Shown here: positions 54,875 to 63,951 of the stretch, piece after piece
How the letters are laid out: each line of letters starts with the position of its first letter
Position numbering within the stretch: position 1 is the stretch's first letter
Assembly: GCA_009664345.1 (NCBI GenBank)
Contig: CP043547.1
Coordinates: forward strand, 6,104,709-6,168,708
Direction of reading: 5' to 3'
DNA length: 64,000 nt
Source: Planctomycetales bacterium 10988
GTDB taxonomy: Bacteria > Planctomycetota > Planctomycetia > Pirellulales > Pb10988
The notes under the pieces: model-generated
Database searches by the model: none
Told to the model about the DNA's origin: nothing
What the model saw: the letters and a program-made list of their open reading frames with translations, nothing else
Made by a program: the position numbers and the translations under genes

Positions 54875-55240
54875 ATGAATTTTCACGAAATCGAGAACAT
54901 CAAAATTCCTCATCTAGACGATTGGGAAATCAGGTTAAATAAACTTTGTTATCTTTCTCCTGAGGATGCCGATGGTATCACAGGTTTAGCCAATGGAGTA
55001 ACAGTTTGGGACATCTATTTCGTACAAGATATGTTCCAGGCAGTGCATACCAAAGGAACATCTTTGGTCGACATAGGCTGGTATCCCGATGGAGATCCTC
55101 AAGGTCACTTCTGTTTGTTGGTGGTTGCCAAAAATCAGACGGACAATAAATTCGATTGGATTGAGCCAGTCAAGCAGTATGAAACACGTTCTATTGATGA
55201 TTTATTAAAGAAACTTTGGCAGATCATGGGCATAGAGTAA
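54875..55240 (+). CDS. Hypothetical protein, immunity-like
   Basis: 121 residues from the ATG at 54875. It starts MNFHEIENIKIPHLDDWEIR and has SLVDIGWYPDGDPQGHF then a DWIEPVKQYETRSIDDLL ending. The DIGWYPxxDPxG core and the trailing R-S-x-D/E-x-L helix resemble immunity-like proteins that follow Rhs/HINT toxin genes in planctomycetes. It directly abuts the decayed HINT fragment. No ribosome site is visible, and a longer frame begins at 54761, but that part lies over the remnant. Function as an immunity protein is inference. Confidence 0.6.
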   Translation: MNFHEIENIKIPHLDDWEIRLNKLCYLSPEDADGITGLANGVTVWDIYFVQDMFQAVHTKGTSLVDIGWYPDGDPQGHFCLLVVAKNQTDNKFDWIEPVKQYETRSIDDLLKKLWQIMGIE

Positions 55241-55300
55241 TGTGAGGAATGATATCCAGACCTCGCTATCACTTTGTTGCGTTTGAATTGGAGCAGATAG

Positions 55301-55393
55301 ATGCAAGACAAGGTCCGCCTCACAATTCAATTTGAGACACATGAATTAGGGGCCGATGGCAACTCAAAGGCTTTGGCTCTGAAAGATGTATAA
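55301..55393 (+). CDS. Possible 30-residue peptide
   Basis: ATG at 55301 with GGAG seven bases upstream encodes MQDKVRLTIQFETHELGADG and ten more residues before TAA at 55391-55393. It lies between the immunity-like and Bax-inhibitor genes. Either a small gene or debris of the same HINT/immunity locus; no homology recognised. Confidence 0.3.
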   Translation: MQDKVRLTIQFETHELGADGNSKALALKDV

Positions 55394-55443
55394 CGGTTCG
55401 GTATAATTTCTGGTTCCCCTTTTTAAGAACAAAGGGAAATTGT

Positions 55444-56169
55444 ATGAGTTTTGCACCCGATCAATCGAATCCTTATGCCAGTTTTGGCACGGTGGCAGAA
55501 GCCCCCGCCGCGGATCGCGCAGGCTTTTTGGCCCGCACGTATCTTCATTTACTGGGAGCGGTGATTGGTCTTGTTGGTTTAGAAGTCATTTGGTTCCAAC
55601 TTTTGCCGGCGGGTCAAATGGCCCAATTAATGATGGGCAATGGCGGTTGGAACTGGTTGATCGTTTTAGGCTTGTTCATGTTTGTGAGTTGGATCGCTGA
55701 ACGCTGGGCACATAACGATGCCAATAAACCGATGCAATATGCCGGTTTGGGGCTTTATGTGGTTGCTCAATCGTTGATCCTGTTCCCCTTACTGGCGATT
55801 GCCACTGCGTTTTACCCTGGCGTTCTGCCACAGGCTGCCATTTTGACCTTGGCAATCTTTGGAGCTTTGACGGTAGGAGTCCTAATCACCCGGTATGATT
55901 TCTCCTTCATGGGTCCGGCACTTGCTATTGGTGGGATTGCTGCTTTAGGCTTTATTGTGGTCGGCATCTTGTTCGGCTTTAATTTTGGCCTTTTCTTTTC
56001 CATTGGTATGATCGTCTTGATGTGTGGATATATTCTCTATCACACGTCAAATGTCTTGCACCATTATGGAACGGAACAATATGTAGCCGCTTCGCTAGCT
56101 CTATTTGCTTCCTTAGCGACATTGTTCTGGTACGTGTTGCAATTATTAATGGCTTTACAACGTGATTAA
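55444..56169 (+). CDS. Bax inhibitor-1 (YccA/YbhL) family membrane protein
   Basis: 241 residues with about seven hydrophobic segments. The start MSFAPDQSNPYASFGTVAEA is polar and cytoplasmic; the core follows the family pattern (RTYLHLLGAVIG, GLYVVAQSLIL, FGALTVGVLI, GFNFGLFFS, LYHTSNVLHHYG). Bacterial members are probably pH-regulated calcium leak channels or FtsH-interacting proteins; role here unknown. AGGG sits before the ATG. Followed by a terminator at 56241-56264. Confidence 0.9.
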   Translation: MSFAPDQSNPYASFGTVAEAPAADRAGFLARTYLHLLGAVIGLVGLEVIWFQLLPAGQMAQLMMGNGGWNWLIVLGLFMFVSWIAERWAHNDANKPMQYAGLGLYVVAQSLILFPLLAIATAFYPGVLPQAAILTLAIFGALTVGVLITRYDFSFMGPALAIGGIAALGFIVVGILFGFNFGLFFSIGMIVLMCGYILYHTSNVLHHYGTEQYVAASLALFASLATLFWYVLQLLMALQRD

Positions 56170-56240
56170 GACTTGTTTTCTGACACTTACGGTTGCGATT
56201 TAAAGTGTCAGAATTGAGGAATAGAAAAAGGTTGTCTGGG

Positions 56241-56264
56241 GATTGACTCGGGCAATCTTTTTTT
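56241..56264 (+). terminator. Terminator of the Bax-inhibitor-like gene
   Basis: GATTG / CAATC short stem (56241-56245 with 56253-56257) followed by seven T residues (56258-56264), overlapping the end of the convergent TPR gene. An additional nine-base inverted repeat CTGACACTT / AAGTGTCAG lies at 56180-56211. Confidence 0.5.
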
Positions 56265-59010
56265 ATTTTATCACACGCAGTGTCATTTCGATATGATGAA
56301 TTAAATTTCGTTGTTGACGGCTTTCGCGAAGTAAATGATCGAGGTCCACTTCCCGATTCGGATACTGCCGAAACCAATCTTCACTTGGGTAAAATTGGGT
56401 TGATTCCAGTTCAAAATCAATATTTAGCTGAAAAGCCATCGGTGGATTTCTTTTTCCTTCTTGTAGCCAACGACGATTTAAAGAACGGCTGTAAAGTAGA
56501 AATTGAAGGGGAGTAATCGCCCGAACGGTCATCGGGTTGTCGCGAAAAGTGTCATGATCAGGGTGTGGAACCACCACATGAATACGGGCATCCTTCGTAC
56601 AGATTCGATAGAGTTCTTTTAAGATTTGAAAGTAAACAGAATTTACTTGTCCTAAAGTATGTAAAACATAATGAAGTTCAATTTTTTCTACACTATTGTC
56701 TTCCCAAGGATAGGGAAAGGTTTCTAAGTCCCACCGATAATCCGGCTCGATAGGAGTCTCTCTCCCCAAGACATAAATTTTCTCCCGATCGACATTCACA
56801 TAATTTTTCAAGACGCGAGAGCCGCAACCTAAATTTAAACACAAACCTTTGGCAGTCTCTGCTGGAGATTGCTGATCGGTGTCAGAAGATTCAATTGGGT
56901 TAAAACGGGTACTTGGCTGCGCGGAAGAAAGAGGAACCTTTCGCGGGGGTTCCTGACTTTTCGCGGAGGTTGGAAGCACCGGTTTCACGCTCGTAGGTTC
57001 AGACGACCTCGCAGTGCTCTGGACTTTGCTATCCACAGCAATCGGAGACGTATAGCTGGCCGTTTCCCTCCGTTGGTTGGAAACAACGTGAGCGGAGGCT
57101 TTCAACGAGCTTCCTATAAAATCTTTTAATAGGTCTCGCACTCTTTCAAAGTATTCCTTGCCTGATTCGGTTTCGAGCTGTCTCTGAATCTGGACATTCG
57201 CGTACCATGGCGAAACGGCCCCGCTGTTTGCCCAGACCCAATTTCCTTCTTCTTTGGGAAGTAGCACCCAAGCCGGTTTTCCCAAGGCCCCGGCGAGATG
57301 CAACCAGACGGAATCAACCGCAATCACAAAATCCAAGCAATGGACAATCGCCGCGGCATCCAACAGAAAACCCGCTGGTTCTTCCTCCCATTCCTGGGCA
57401 AGTTGGGTCATTTCCCAAGGAAGCGATCCGCCTTCCAAATCACCCTCTGGCGGATGTAGCGCGATCCAATGCAGGCCAGAAAGCTCCTCCAAAGACTTTA
57501 GATCTGCTTGTTGAAAACCGGGCTGAGCCCCTGATTTCCAGAGAATGCCGATTCTTGGCAGCCTTTCCAGAGAAGAATGTTCTTCTTCTCCCACTTGGGC
57601 CATCGGGGCAGAGCTTTCCAAAATCGCATTCCAATGTTCGATGCGACGCTGTTCCGCAGCGAGATTTACAAAGGGAAGGGCCTCCGTTCGCGGCTGAAAG
57701 TGCAAATGGGCAGCAATATTTAACAAAGGAACATGATAATCGCAGGCAGGTTCCTTTCGTTCAGGGCGAGGTGGTTCTTCGGTGGGATAAAAACGTTCAA
57801 TCCCCTCAATCGACCTGAAGAGCGGAATCCAGGCACTTGGACAACGCAAGGCAATGCTCGCACCTGCCGACCTTAGTTTCTCAAGAAGAGACAAAAAAGG
57901 GAGCGTTTCCGCCAAGCTGCTTTCGGCCTGAACCAAACAAAGAGAACGCGAGTCGTGATTCCCCAACCACGGTTGTCCACTAAATTGAGGATATTCTTGC
58001 TCGGGACACCGCCATCGCCAGGCATATTCCAACCAACCTTGGGAAAACTCTTCCTTGCGTAACAAACAGACGCCGAGTTGACGGTGTGCTTCCGAAAACT
58101 CCTCCGCAGACTGAATTGCCCGACGGAAACAATCTTCTGCCTGCTCCCAATCATTCAATTGCTGCTGCAGATGGCCCCATTCGGTCAGTAGCTCCGGGTC
58201 GTTCGTTGCTTGATCCCACCACGGAGTTAACAGGGCGTGGGCTTCTTTCACCTGTCCTAATAAACGTAATGCCTTGGAGAGACGGCAGGCGGCCAGCAGA
58301 AGGCGAGGCTCTAACTCTAAAGCTTGTCGCAAATGTTTCATCGCCATCCGCAGCGAGGTTTCCCAATAGAAAGGCTCTTGCGAAAGCGGTAAATAATCGG
58401 CCAAAGCGAGCTGCCAGCCATTACGATCTCGAACGATCAGCCCCCATTGAATGAGGACATTCCCAAAGTGAAAGTAGGCCTCCGCACGATTGGGTTGCAG
58501 ACCGACCGCTCGTTCCAGCCAGCGAAGGGCTTCCTGAAAATTCCCTTGATGTTGATAAGCCAAGCCTAAATTTAACTGTGCGGAACCATGGTCGGGATCG
58601 TCTTGAATCACGGTTTCATAACAACGGATCGCTTCGTCGTAGTGACCTTGTAACAGATAAGCATTGCCTAAGTTGAACCGCACCGATTGATCCTGAGGGT
58701 TGCGTTGCAGCAGATATTGAAATTGCTCAGCCGCTGCCTCCCATTCGCCCTGTTGTTGCAACATATTTCCCCAGTCGTTGCGGGCTTCGTCATTTTGAGG
58801 GTCAACCACAAGTGCCTGTTGCGTCATGGTCAAAGCATCATGGGCCTTCCCTTGTTGATAGAGGACCACGCCCATCATGTGCAAAAGATGGGGATGATTC
58901 GGCTGTTGTTGCAAGAGCTTTTGATAGAGCTTTTCCGCTTCCGGCCATTGCCCGGCCTGATGAAAACGATACGCTCGCTCCAACAGATTTTTGTCATAAA
59001 GGTCGTCCAT
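56263..59010 (-). CDS. TPR - GT9-like glycosyltransferase - SAM methyltransferase fusion
   Basis: 915 residues in three parts. Residues 5-330: at least six 34-residue TPRs (e.g. AEAYFHFGNVLI). About 335-640: a GT-B/family 9-like region with RIGILWKSGAQPGF and FVIAVDSVWLHLAGALGKPAW, like heptosyltransferases and TPR-linked O-GlcNAc-type transferases. A Ser/Pro/Thr-rich linker (about 655-710) leads to a methyltransferase-like domain with the SAM motif LNLGCGSRVLKNYVNVD and later YELYRICTKDARIHVVVPHPDHD-type segments. No signal peptide, so cytoplasmic. It may glycosylate and methylate a protein or glycan; the acceptor is unknown. GAGGAG precedes the ATG by ten bases. Confidence 0.88.
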   Translation of the reverse strand: MDDLYDKNLLERAYRFHQAGQWPEAEKLYQKLLQQQPNHPHLLHMMGVVLYQQGKAHDALTMTQQALVVDPQNDEARNDWGNMLQQQGEWEAAAEQFQYLLQRNPQDQSVRFNLGNAYLLQGHYDEAIRCYETVIQDDPDHGSAQLNLGLAYQHQGNFQEALRWLERAVGLQPNRAEAYFHFGNVLIQWGLIVRDRNGWQLALADYLPLSQEPFYWETSLRMAMKHLRQALELEPRLLLAACRLSKALRLLGQVKEAHALLTPWWDQATNDPELLTEWGHLQQQLNDWEQAEDCFRRAIQSAEEFSEAHRQLGVCLLRKEEFSQGWLEYAWRWRCPEQEYPQFSGQPWLGNHDSRSLCLVQAESSLAETLPFLSLLEKLRSAGASIALRCPSAWIPLFRSIEGIERFYPTEEPPRPERKEPACDYHVPLLNIAAHLHFQPRTEALPFVNLAAEQRRIEHWNAILESSAPMAQVGEEEHSSLERLPRIGILWKSGAQPGFQQADLKSLEELSGLHWIALHPPEGDLEGGSLPWEMTQLAQEWEEEPAGFLLDAAAIVHCLDFVIAVDSVWLHLAGALGKPAWVLLPKEEGNWVWANSGAVSPWYANVQIQRQLETESGKEYFERVRDLLKDFIGSSLKASAHVVSNQRRETASYTSPIAVDSKVQSTARSSEPTSVKPVLPTSAKSQEPPRKVPLSSAQPSTRFNPIESSDTDQQSPAETAKGLCLNLGCGSRVLKNYVNVDREKIYVLGRETPIEPDYRWDLETFPYPWEDNSVEKIELHYVLHTLGQVNSVYFQILKELYRICTKDARIHVVVPHPDHDTFRDNPMTVRAITPLQFLLYSRSLNRRWLQEGKRNPPMAFQLNIDFELESTQFYPSEDWFRQYPNREVDLDHLLRESRQQRNLIHHIEMTLRVIK

Positions 59011-59127
59011 CGAGGCAATCTCCTCAATCTCTTTCAGCTATTTTTTAGGAGAACGTAAGCCTATCTATAACGAGCCTGAAAGAAAAAGCTAGATGCCGAA
59101 AAAGTTTAACCGTCGAGAACCGTCCGT

Positions 59128-60327
59128 TTACCAGCGAGGTTTTGCAACCCAATGCGGGAGAAAACAAAGAATCGCAGAAAGGCTAATGGAAAAGGGAAGA
59201 GGTTTCGTTGAGGTAAAGGTTGTGCCTCGGCTGTCGGTTTTTAACTTGGCAACGACCTCTCGATTAATCTCCAACCGCCCTTGTTTTGAAGTGAAATGGG
59301 TATCTCGATAGAGTTCAATGAGTGCCGGAGTTCCGAAATCGAGGGTGGTCTTGTCATGCATCGCCATCGAAGCTCGCACCCAACGGCAATGTCCAAGTTC
59401 AAATCCATTAGGAATTAATAAACTTGCCATAGAAATCGTCGGCTGATCGTGAGTTGTATTGATCAATGCCGCATGCCGCAGTCGCCAGATTAACATCTCC
59501 TCTTCCGGCTTTCGTCCCTTCCCTTGATAAACACGTAACTCCCGGAGTTCCCCTCGATGTCGAACTTTTTCTATTTGAAAAATTGGCTGATTCTTTAAAT
59601 AACCGGTGAGCCATAAATAGCCTTCTGAGGTTAACTGGATTGGCTCTTCAGAAACAAACATCCAAGGGAGATATTCCTCGTGTGGAATTTCTAAAGAATG
59701 TTTTAAAGTTTGTTCCACTCGTCGCGAGGAAAAGAAAAAAGTTTTCTGTGATCGTTCAACAAGTTTAACCATCTGTTCAAAGACAGATTCGATTGAATCA
59801 GGTTCCGCGACAATGGTTAAACTTCGAGGAACACGATAAGTACCGGAACCAAAACGAAGTTCCATTCTTTCCTCATCTTCGATACTTAAATGACGAATGT
59901 TTTCGTAATAAAGTCGGTATTCATTGGGAATCCCGCGAAAGATTCCGATTGAATAAATTTTTGCATGAAGTCCTTCCGGGTAAAAATCATAGAAAGACTT
60001 TGTTAAATTTTCTCGAAGTTGCCGACGGTAAAAGTTGCTATACCCCAGCAGAAGTAAAACGGTCAGGATAATCATTCCGCCGGTCAAACCGTAAGCTAAG
60101 AACGGTTGCTTAATAAATAAGTTGCCAAGTTGAAAAATGAAATAAACATTCAGAATAAATAAACAGCCAAAGATAAACAAACCTCGAGCAACGACCTCTG
60201 TATAGGGATCATCTTCCTTGGCTAGTTTCCCCGGCAATCGAAAGATACGATCTTGCTCCGGCCACTTGGGCGGGGCGGATTCGTAAACAGTCGTAAAGGG
60301 AAATGTTTTTGTTTCAAAACCTGACAT
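59128..60327 (-). CDS. Two-helix membrane protein of unknown function
   Basis: 399 residues. A cytoplasmic start is followed by two hydrophobic segments (about 50-68 and 75-97) and then a soluble part of about 300 residues. That part is mixed alpha/beta with no motif I know: LHAKIYSIGIFRGIPNEYRL and ENIRHLSIEDEERM suggest a PH-like sheet like bacterial bPH domains, but this is weak. The C-terminus ends in a short hydrophobic piece (FSISLSAILCFLPHW). It is followed by the TPR-GT-MTase gene on the same strand (117 bases) and may belong to the same unit. Confidence 0.75.
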   Translation of the reverse strand: MSGFETKTFPFTTVYESAPPKWPEQDRIFRLPGKLAKEDDPYTEVVARGLFIFGCLFILNVYFIFQLGNLFIKQPFLAYGLTGGMIILTVLLLLGYSNFYRRQLRENLTKSFYDFYPEGLHAKIYSIGIFRGIPNEYRLYYENIRHLSIEDEERMELRFGSGTYRVPRSLTIVAEPDSIESVFEQMVKLVERSQKTFFFSSRRVEQTLKHSLEIPHEEYLPWMFVSEEPIQLTSEGYLWLTGYLKNQPIFQIEKVRHRGELRELRVYQGKGRKPEEEMLIWRLRHAALINTTHDQPTISMASLLIPNGFELGHCRWVRASMAMHDKTTLDFGTPALIELYRDTHFTSKQGRLEINREVVAKLKTDSRGTTFTSTKPLPFSISLSAILCFLPHWVAKPRW

Positions 60328-60392
60328 GACGTTCTATGTATAATTATTTTTGGATGATTTAAGGGGCAATAAGAAAGCGGTCCTTAAAGAAT

Positions 60393-60420
60393 GATAGCCA
60401 CTCCCGAAGCAGTGGCTATC
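60393..60420 (-). terminator. Inverted repeat after alaS
   Basis: GATAGCCACT / AGTGGCTATC (60393-60402 with 60411-60420), ten perfect pairs around an eight-base loop, 33 bases after the alaS stop. The T run on the minus strand is short. Confidence 0.75.
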
Positions 60421-60452
60421 AACTCTTGTTAAATACTTATAGAGGCGAGCAA

Positions 60453-63152
60453 TTATTGATCGAGCGATTCGGTAATGAGTTGCATTGCCAACTCTAAAGC
60501 CTTTGGCAGATTGGCGGGGTCTTTCCCACCGGCTTGGGCAAGCTGCGGACGTCCGCCTCCTTTGCCTCCGACTTCTTGAGCGACTTTGCCAACGAGCTTC
60601 CCGGCGTGCAACCCTTGTTTGACCAAATCATCGGTTACGGCGGCCAAGAGGCTGACTTTTTCCTCCTCGGGGTCTTTCCAACCCAGCACAATTGCCGCGG
60701 TTCCCGCTTTTTGACGCAACCGATCCGCTTGAGCACGCATCGCCTCGGTCGGCGCGGCGGGGAGTTCCCCAACGATGACCTTGGCCCCGTTCAACTCTTT
60801 CGCACGTTGGAAAAGCTTATCCGCTTCCCCTTGCAGGTCTGCGACGGCTCCGCTTTTCAATTGTTTGTCGAGTTTTTTCAACTCTTGTTGAAGGGAAGCA
60901 ATCCGCTCCGGCAAGTCCTGAGGCGTACATCGCAACGTACCCGCGGCATCGGTCAGCCATTGGCGTTCCGCCTGGGTTTGTTTGAGGGCTTCCGGTCCAG
61001 TCACGCCGGTGATGCGGCGAATTCCTTTGGAAACCAACTCTTCGCCAACTAAGCGGAAAAGGCCGACTTGCCCGGTATTATCCAGATGCGTCCCGCCGCA
61101 GAACTCTTGGCTAAAGCCATCGCCCACGGTGACGACGCGGACGGTATCGCCATATTTATCTCCGAAGAAGGCTCGAACCCCTGGTAAATTTCGAGCTTCC
61201 TCCGTCGGCATTTCTTGCCATTCAACAGGCAGCGCGGAGAAAGCTTTTTCATTGACCAGACGTTCGACTTCCAGTTTTTCTTCCGGAGTCAGCGGTTTAT
61301 CGTGGGCAAAGTCAAAGGTAAAGTTCTCCGCTTTCACCTTGGAGCCGCGTTGCTCGACATGATCGCCGAGGATTTTTTGCAAGGCCCAGTGCGCCAAGTG
61401 GGTCGCCGTGTGATTGCGGCGGATATCTTCCCTTCGCTGGTCAACGACTGTCTTGGCAGGTTCGCCCGCTTCGATCATTCCAGATTCGACATAGCCTAGA
61501 TGAACGACCGCATCGCCTTGACGAATGGAATCGAGAACGCGAAACGCTCCTGACTCCTGCTTGATCAGGCCGCTATCGCCGACCTGGCCGCCAGCTTCCG
61601 CATAGAACGAAGTCTTATCCAAAATGAGGCCAGCTTGCATCGGCGGTTCTTCACCTTCGGTCGGTTGATCGATGGCCACCAGCTTTCCGTCGGTGACAAA
61701 GTCTTGCTCCAGAATCCAGCCTAAGACCTTCCCTTCTCCGGTCAGACTCGACCAGCGAAGACGGTCATCCGTCGCGGGAAGACCGCCGGATACATTGAGG
61801 ACAAGTTGCGAAGCTTTTTTGCCTCCCGAAACCTTCCGATGGTCGTCCCACCGCTTTTCGTACTGTTTCTCGTCAATTGAAAGCTTCTTTTCTTCCGCCA
61901 TTTGACGCATGAGGTCCAGCGGAAAGCCGTGTGTTGTGGCAAGTTCAAAAGCATCATCTCCTGAAATCACACCTTTCTTGCTTTTTGCTTTCTTTGCGGT
62001 TTCTTCAAATAGGGAAAGCCCACGCGCGATCGTACGATAGAAGTCTTCTTCTTCCGTACGAATGGTCTTTTCGATAAAGGTTTGTTTCTCCTTCAACTCT
62101 GGGAAGGCATCGCCCATCTCTGTAACGAGCGTTGGAACGAGCTTATAAACAAAGGGTTCTCGTTGTTCGAATTGCTGATAGCAAAAACGGACCGAACGAC
62201 GCAAAACACTTCGTAAGGATGAACCTGACCCTTGATTATCTGGCATCGCTCCATCGGCAATCGCGAAAGACGCCATGCGAACGTGATCGGCAATCACGCG
62301 GAACGCAATGTCCTTCGAATCATCCATCTTTCGCCCATATTTCAAGCCGCTGAGTTGTTCAATCGCAGTCAGCAACGGAGTGAAAATATCGGTGTCGTAG
62401 TTGCTTTTCTTCCCTTGGAGAGCCGCCACTACCCGTTCGAAGCCCATTCCGGTATCGACGTGTTTCGAAGGAAGCGTTGTCAGTTTGCCATCTTCGGACT
62501 GATTATATTGTATAAAGACGAGATTCCAGATCTCGACGACGCGGGGATCATCTTTATTGACGAGACTCCCACCACTTTTATTTTCAGTCAGGTCGATGTG
62601 GATTTCGCTACAAGGTCCACACGGCCCGGTGTCGCCCATGGTCCAGAAGTTGTCTTTCTTCCCACAATGAAGAATATGACCTTCGGGAATATCGGTGACT
62701 TTCTTCCAAAGTTCCTCCGCCTCGGTATCCGCTTCTAAGCCGAGTTCTTTGTCGCCACCGAAGATCGTCGCGTGAAGGCGATCCTTTTCAATGCCCCAAA
62801 CTTCGGTCAACAACGTCCAGGCCCATTCAATCGCTTCCGCTTTGTAATAGTCGCCAAAGGACCAATTGCCCAGCATTTCGAAGAAGGTGTGGTGATAGGT
62901 GTCGCGGCCGACTTCTTCCAAGTCATTATGTTTTCCACTGACGCGGATGCACTTCTGTGAGTTGACCGCCCGAGAGTACGGGCGAGAACCTTGACCGAGG
63001 AACACATCCTTAAATTGATTCATCCCGGCATTGGTAAAATTCAATGAAGGATCGCCGTGCGGAATCACACTCGACGAAGGGACAAACGTATGTCCGTGTT
63101 TCTCGACGAAATAATCGATGAATTGTTGACGAATTTCCTTAGCAGTCGGCAT
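60453..63152 (-). CDS. alaS: Alanine-tRNA ligase
   Basis: 899 residues. Class II catalytic core at the N-terminus (FTNAGMNQFKDVFLG, RPYSRAVNSQKCIRVSGKHNDL-type in shorter segments, GMGFERVVA), then the editing domain with the zinc-site motifs HTATHLAHWAL and CGGTHLDNTGQ, and the C-terminal oligomerisation domain with GKGGGRPQLAQAGG. It charges tRNA-Ala and edits mischarged Ser/Gly. The frame is open to 63191, but the ATG at 63152 follows AGGAG nine bases earlier and begins at the usual MPTAKEIRQ, so I start there. Confidence 0.97.
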   Translation of the reverse strand: MPTAKEIRQQFIDYFVEKHGHTFVPSSSVIPHGDPSLNFTNAGMNQFKDVFLGQGSRPYSRAVNSQKCIRVSGKHNDLEEVGRDTYHHTFFEMLGNWSFGDYYKAEAIEWAWTLLTEVWGIEKDRLHATIFGGDKELGLEADTEAEELWKKVTDIPEGHILHCGKKDNFWTMGDTGPCGPCSEIHIDLTENKSGGSLVNKDDPRVVEIWNLVFIQYNQSEDGKLTTLPSKHVDTGMGFERVVAALQGKKSNYDTDIFTPLLTAIEQLSGLKYGRKMDDSKDIAFRVIADHVRMASFAIADGAMPDNQGSGSSLRSVLRRSVRFCYQQFEQREPFVYKLVPTLVTEMGDAFPELKEKQTFIEKTIRTEEEDFYRTIARGLSLFEETAKKAKSKKGVISGDDAFELATTHGFPLDLMRQMAEEKKLSIDEKQYEKRWDDHRKVSGGKKASQLVLNVSGGLPATDDRLRWSSLTGEGKVLGWILEQDFVTDGKLVAIDQPTEGEEPPMQAGLILDKTSFYAEAGGQVGDSGLIKQESGAFRVLDSIRQGDAVVHLGYVESGMIEAGEPAKTVVDQRREDIRRNHTATHLAHWALQKILGDHVEQRGSKVKAENFTFDFAHDKPLTPEEKLEVERLVNEKAFSALPVEWQEMPTEEARNLPGVRAFFGDKYGDTVRVVTVGDGFSQEFCGGTHLDNTGQVGLFRLVGEELVSKGIRRITGVTGPEALKQTQAERQWLTDAAGTLRCTPQDLPERIASLQQELKKLDKQLKSGAVADLQGEADKLFQRAKELNGAKVIVGELPAAPTEAMRAQADRLRQKAGTAAIVLGWKDPEEEKVSLLAAVTDDLVKQGLHAGKLVGKVAQEVGGKGGGRPQLAQAGGKDPANLPKALELAMQLITESLDQ

Positions 63153-63809
63153 GAACGCGGCTCCTGCGCGAATAGTTGTTATCGCTTTCAATTCCCACTT
63201 TGTGGCAGGGAGATTGATTCACTGGTGTTGTATTGGGTTTCTCTCAGGGGCATCCTCTGCGGAGTGCCTCCCTTATAAGGAGAGATAAGAAGTTAATTTA
63301 GCTCGCATCTAGTTGAGAAAAAAGGGGTAGAGCATCGAAAGTGGTGCGAGGGGAACGACTTGATACCTTGAAAGGCAGGACCGTCTGACAAGAAGATCAC
63401 TGAGTATCGGCACTTGCCAGAACAAGTTATCCCCCGACTACGTAAAATAGGGAGGTCTTGTAAAACCCGCAAACTTTCCAGCCGCCCCCCTCGGGGGAAT
63501 GGTTTAATTTTCCAGGGTCGCTTGTCTTTTCCTAGTAACTAGTTAGGATAGTTAAGACGAACACAGAACCTGGAAGGTAATTGAAGCTCTGACATAACTG
63601 ATGTGAAAAAGTCTAAAACACTAGAACGCTGGTGATTTTGCTTTCAATCTGAAGGTTTTGTCCGAGCTACTTGGATACCTTGGAAACTCTGGTGGGTATG
63701 GACTTCGCAGCCGCGATGGGGAGGGTCGTTTAGATCCATTTCGTTGCTTAACGATGGAATCTTTCACGTTGCGGCCGGCTATTCGACCGTAACCACCGAC
63801 TACTCAATT
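63153..63809. other. Long gene-free region between alaS and nusA
   Basis: About 660 bases up to the nusA promoter (799 to the nusA start). It must contain the leftward alaS promoter. A GC-rich hairpin CCCC-CTCG-GGGG-type (63486-63497) with flanking CCA/TGG and a TTTAATTTT stretch resembles a rightward terminator, but no gene reads into it. No rimP, which commonly precedes nusA, was found. Confidence 0.45.
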
Positions 63810-63818
63810 TGCTATGAT
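63810..63818 (+). promoter_or_regulatory. Extended -10 promoter for nusA
   Basis: TGCTATGAT: TG, one base, then TATGAT (63813-63818), an extended -10 element needing no good -35. Transcription would start near 63825, eight bases before the structured leader. Confidence 0.5.
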
Positions 63819-63832
63819 TAACCCTGTATAAA

Positions 63833-63915
63833 AAGTTGTGTGGCCGACTCTGGAAAGAGACGGAGTTGGAACTTGCCAAGAAATCACTTGGCACCATCAC
63901 GACCGAATACAACTT
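63833..63915 (+). promoter_or_regulatory. Potential three-way-junction leader RNA before nusA
   Basis: Outer stem AAGTTGT (63833-63839) with ACAACTT (63909-63915). Inside are two hairpins: CCGACTC (63844-63850) with GAGTTGG (63863-63869, one G-T pair), and TGCCAAG (63874-63880) with CTTGGCA (63887-63893). It ends 36 bases before the nusA ATG. The arrangement looks like a structured 5' leader, class unknown. Confidence 0.5.
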
Positions 63916-63951
63916 AAAATAATAGCGCGGATCTTAGGGAGTTTGTACTGC

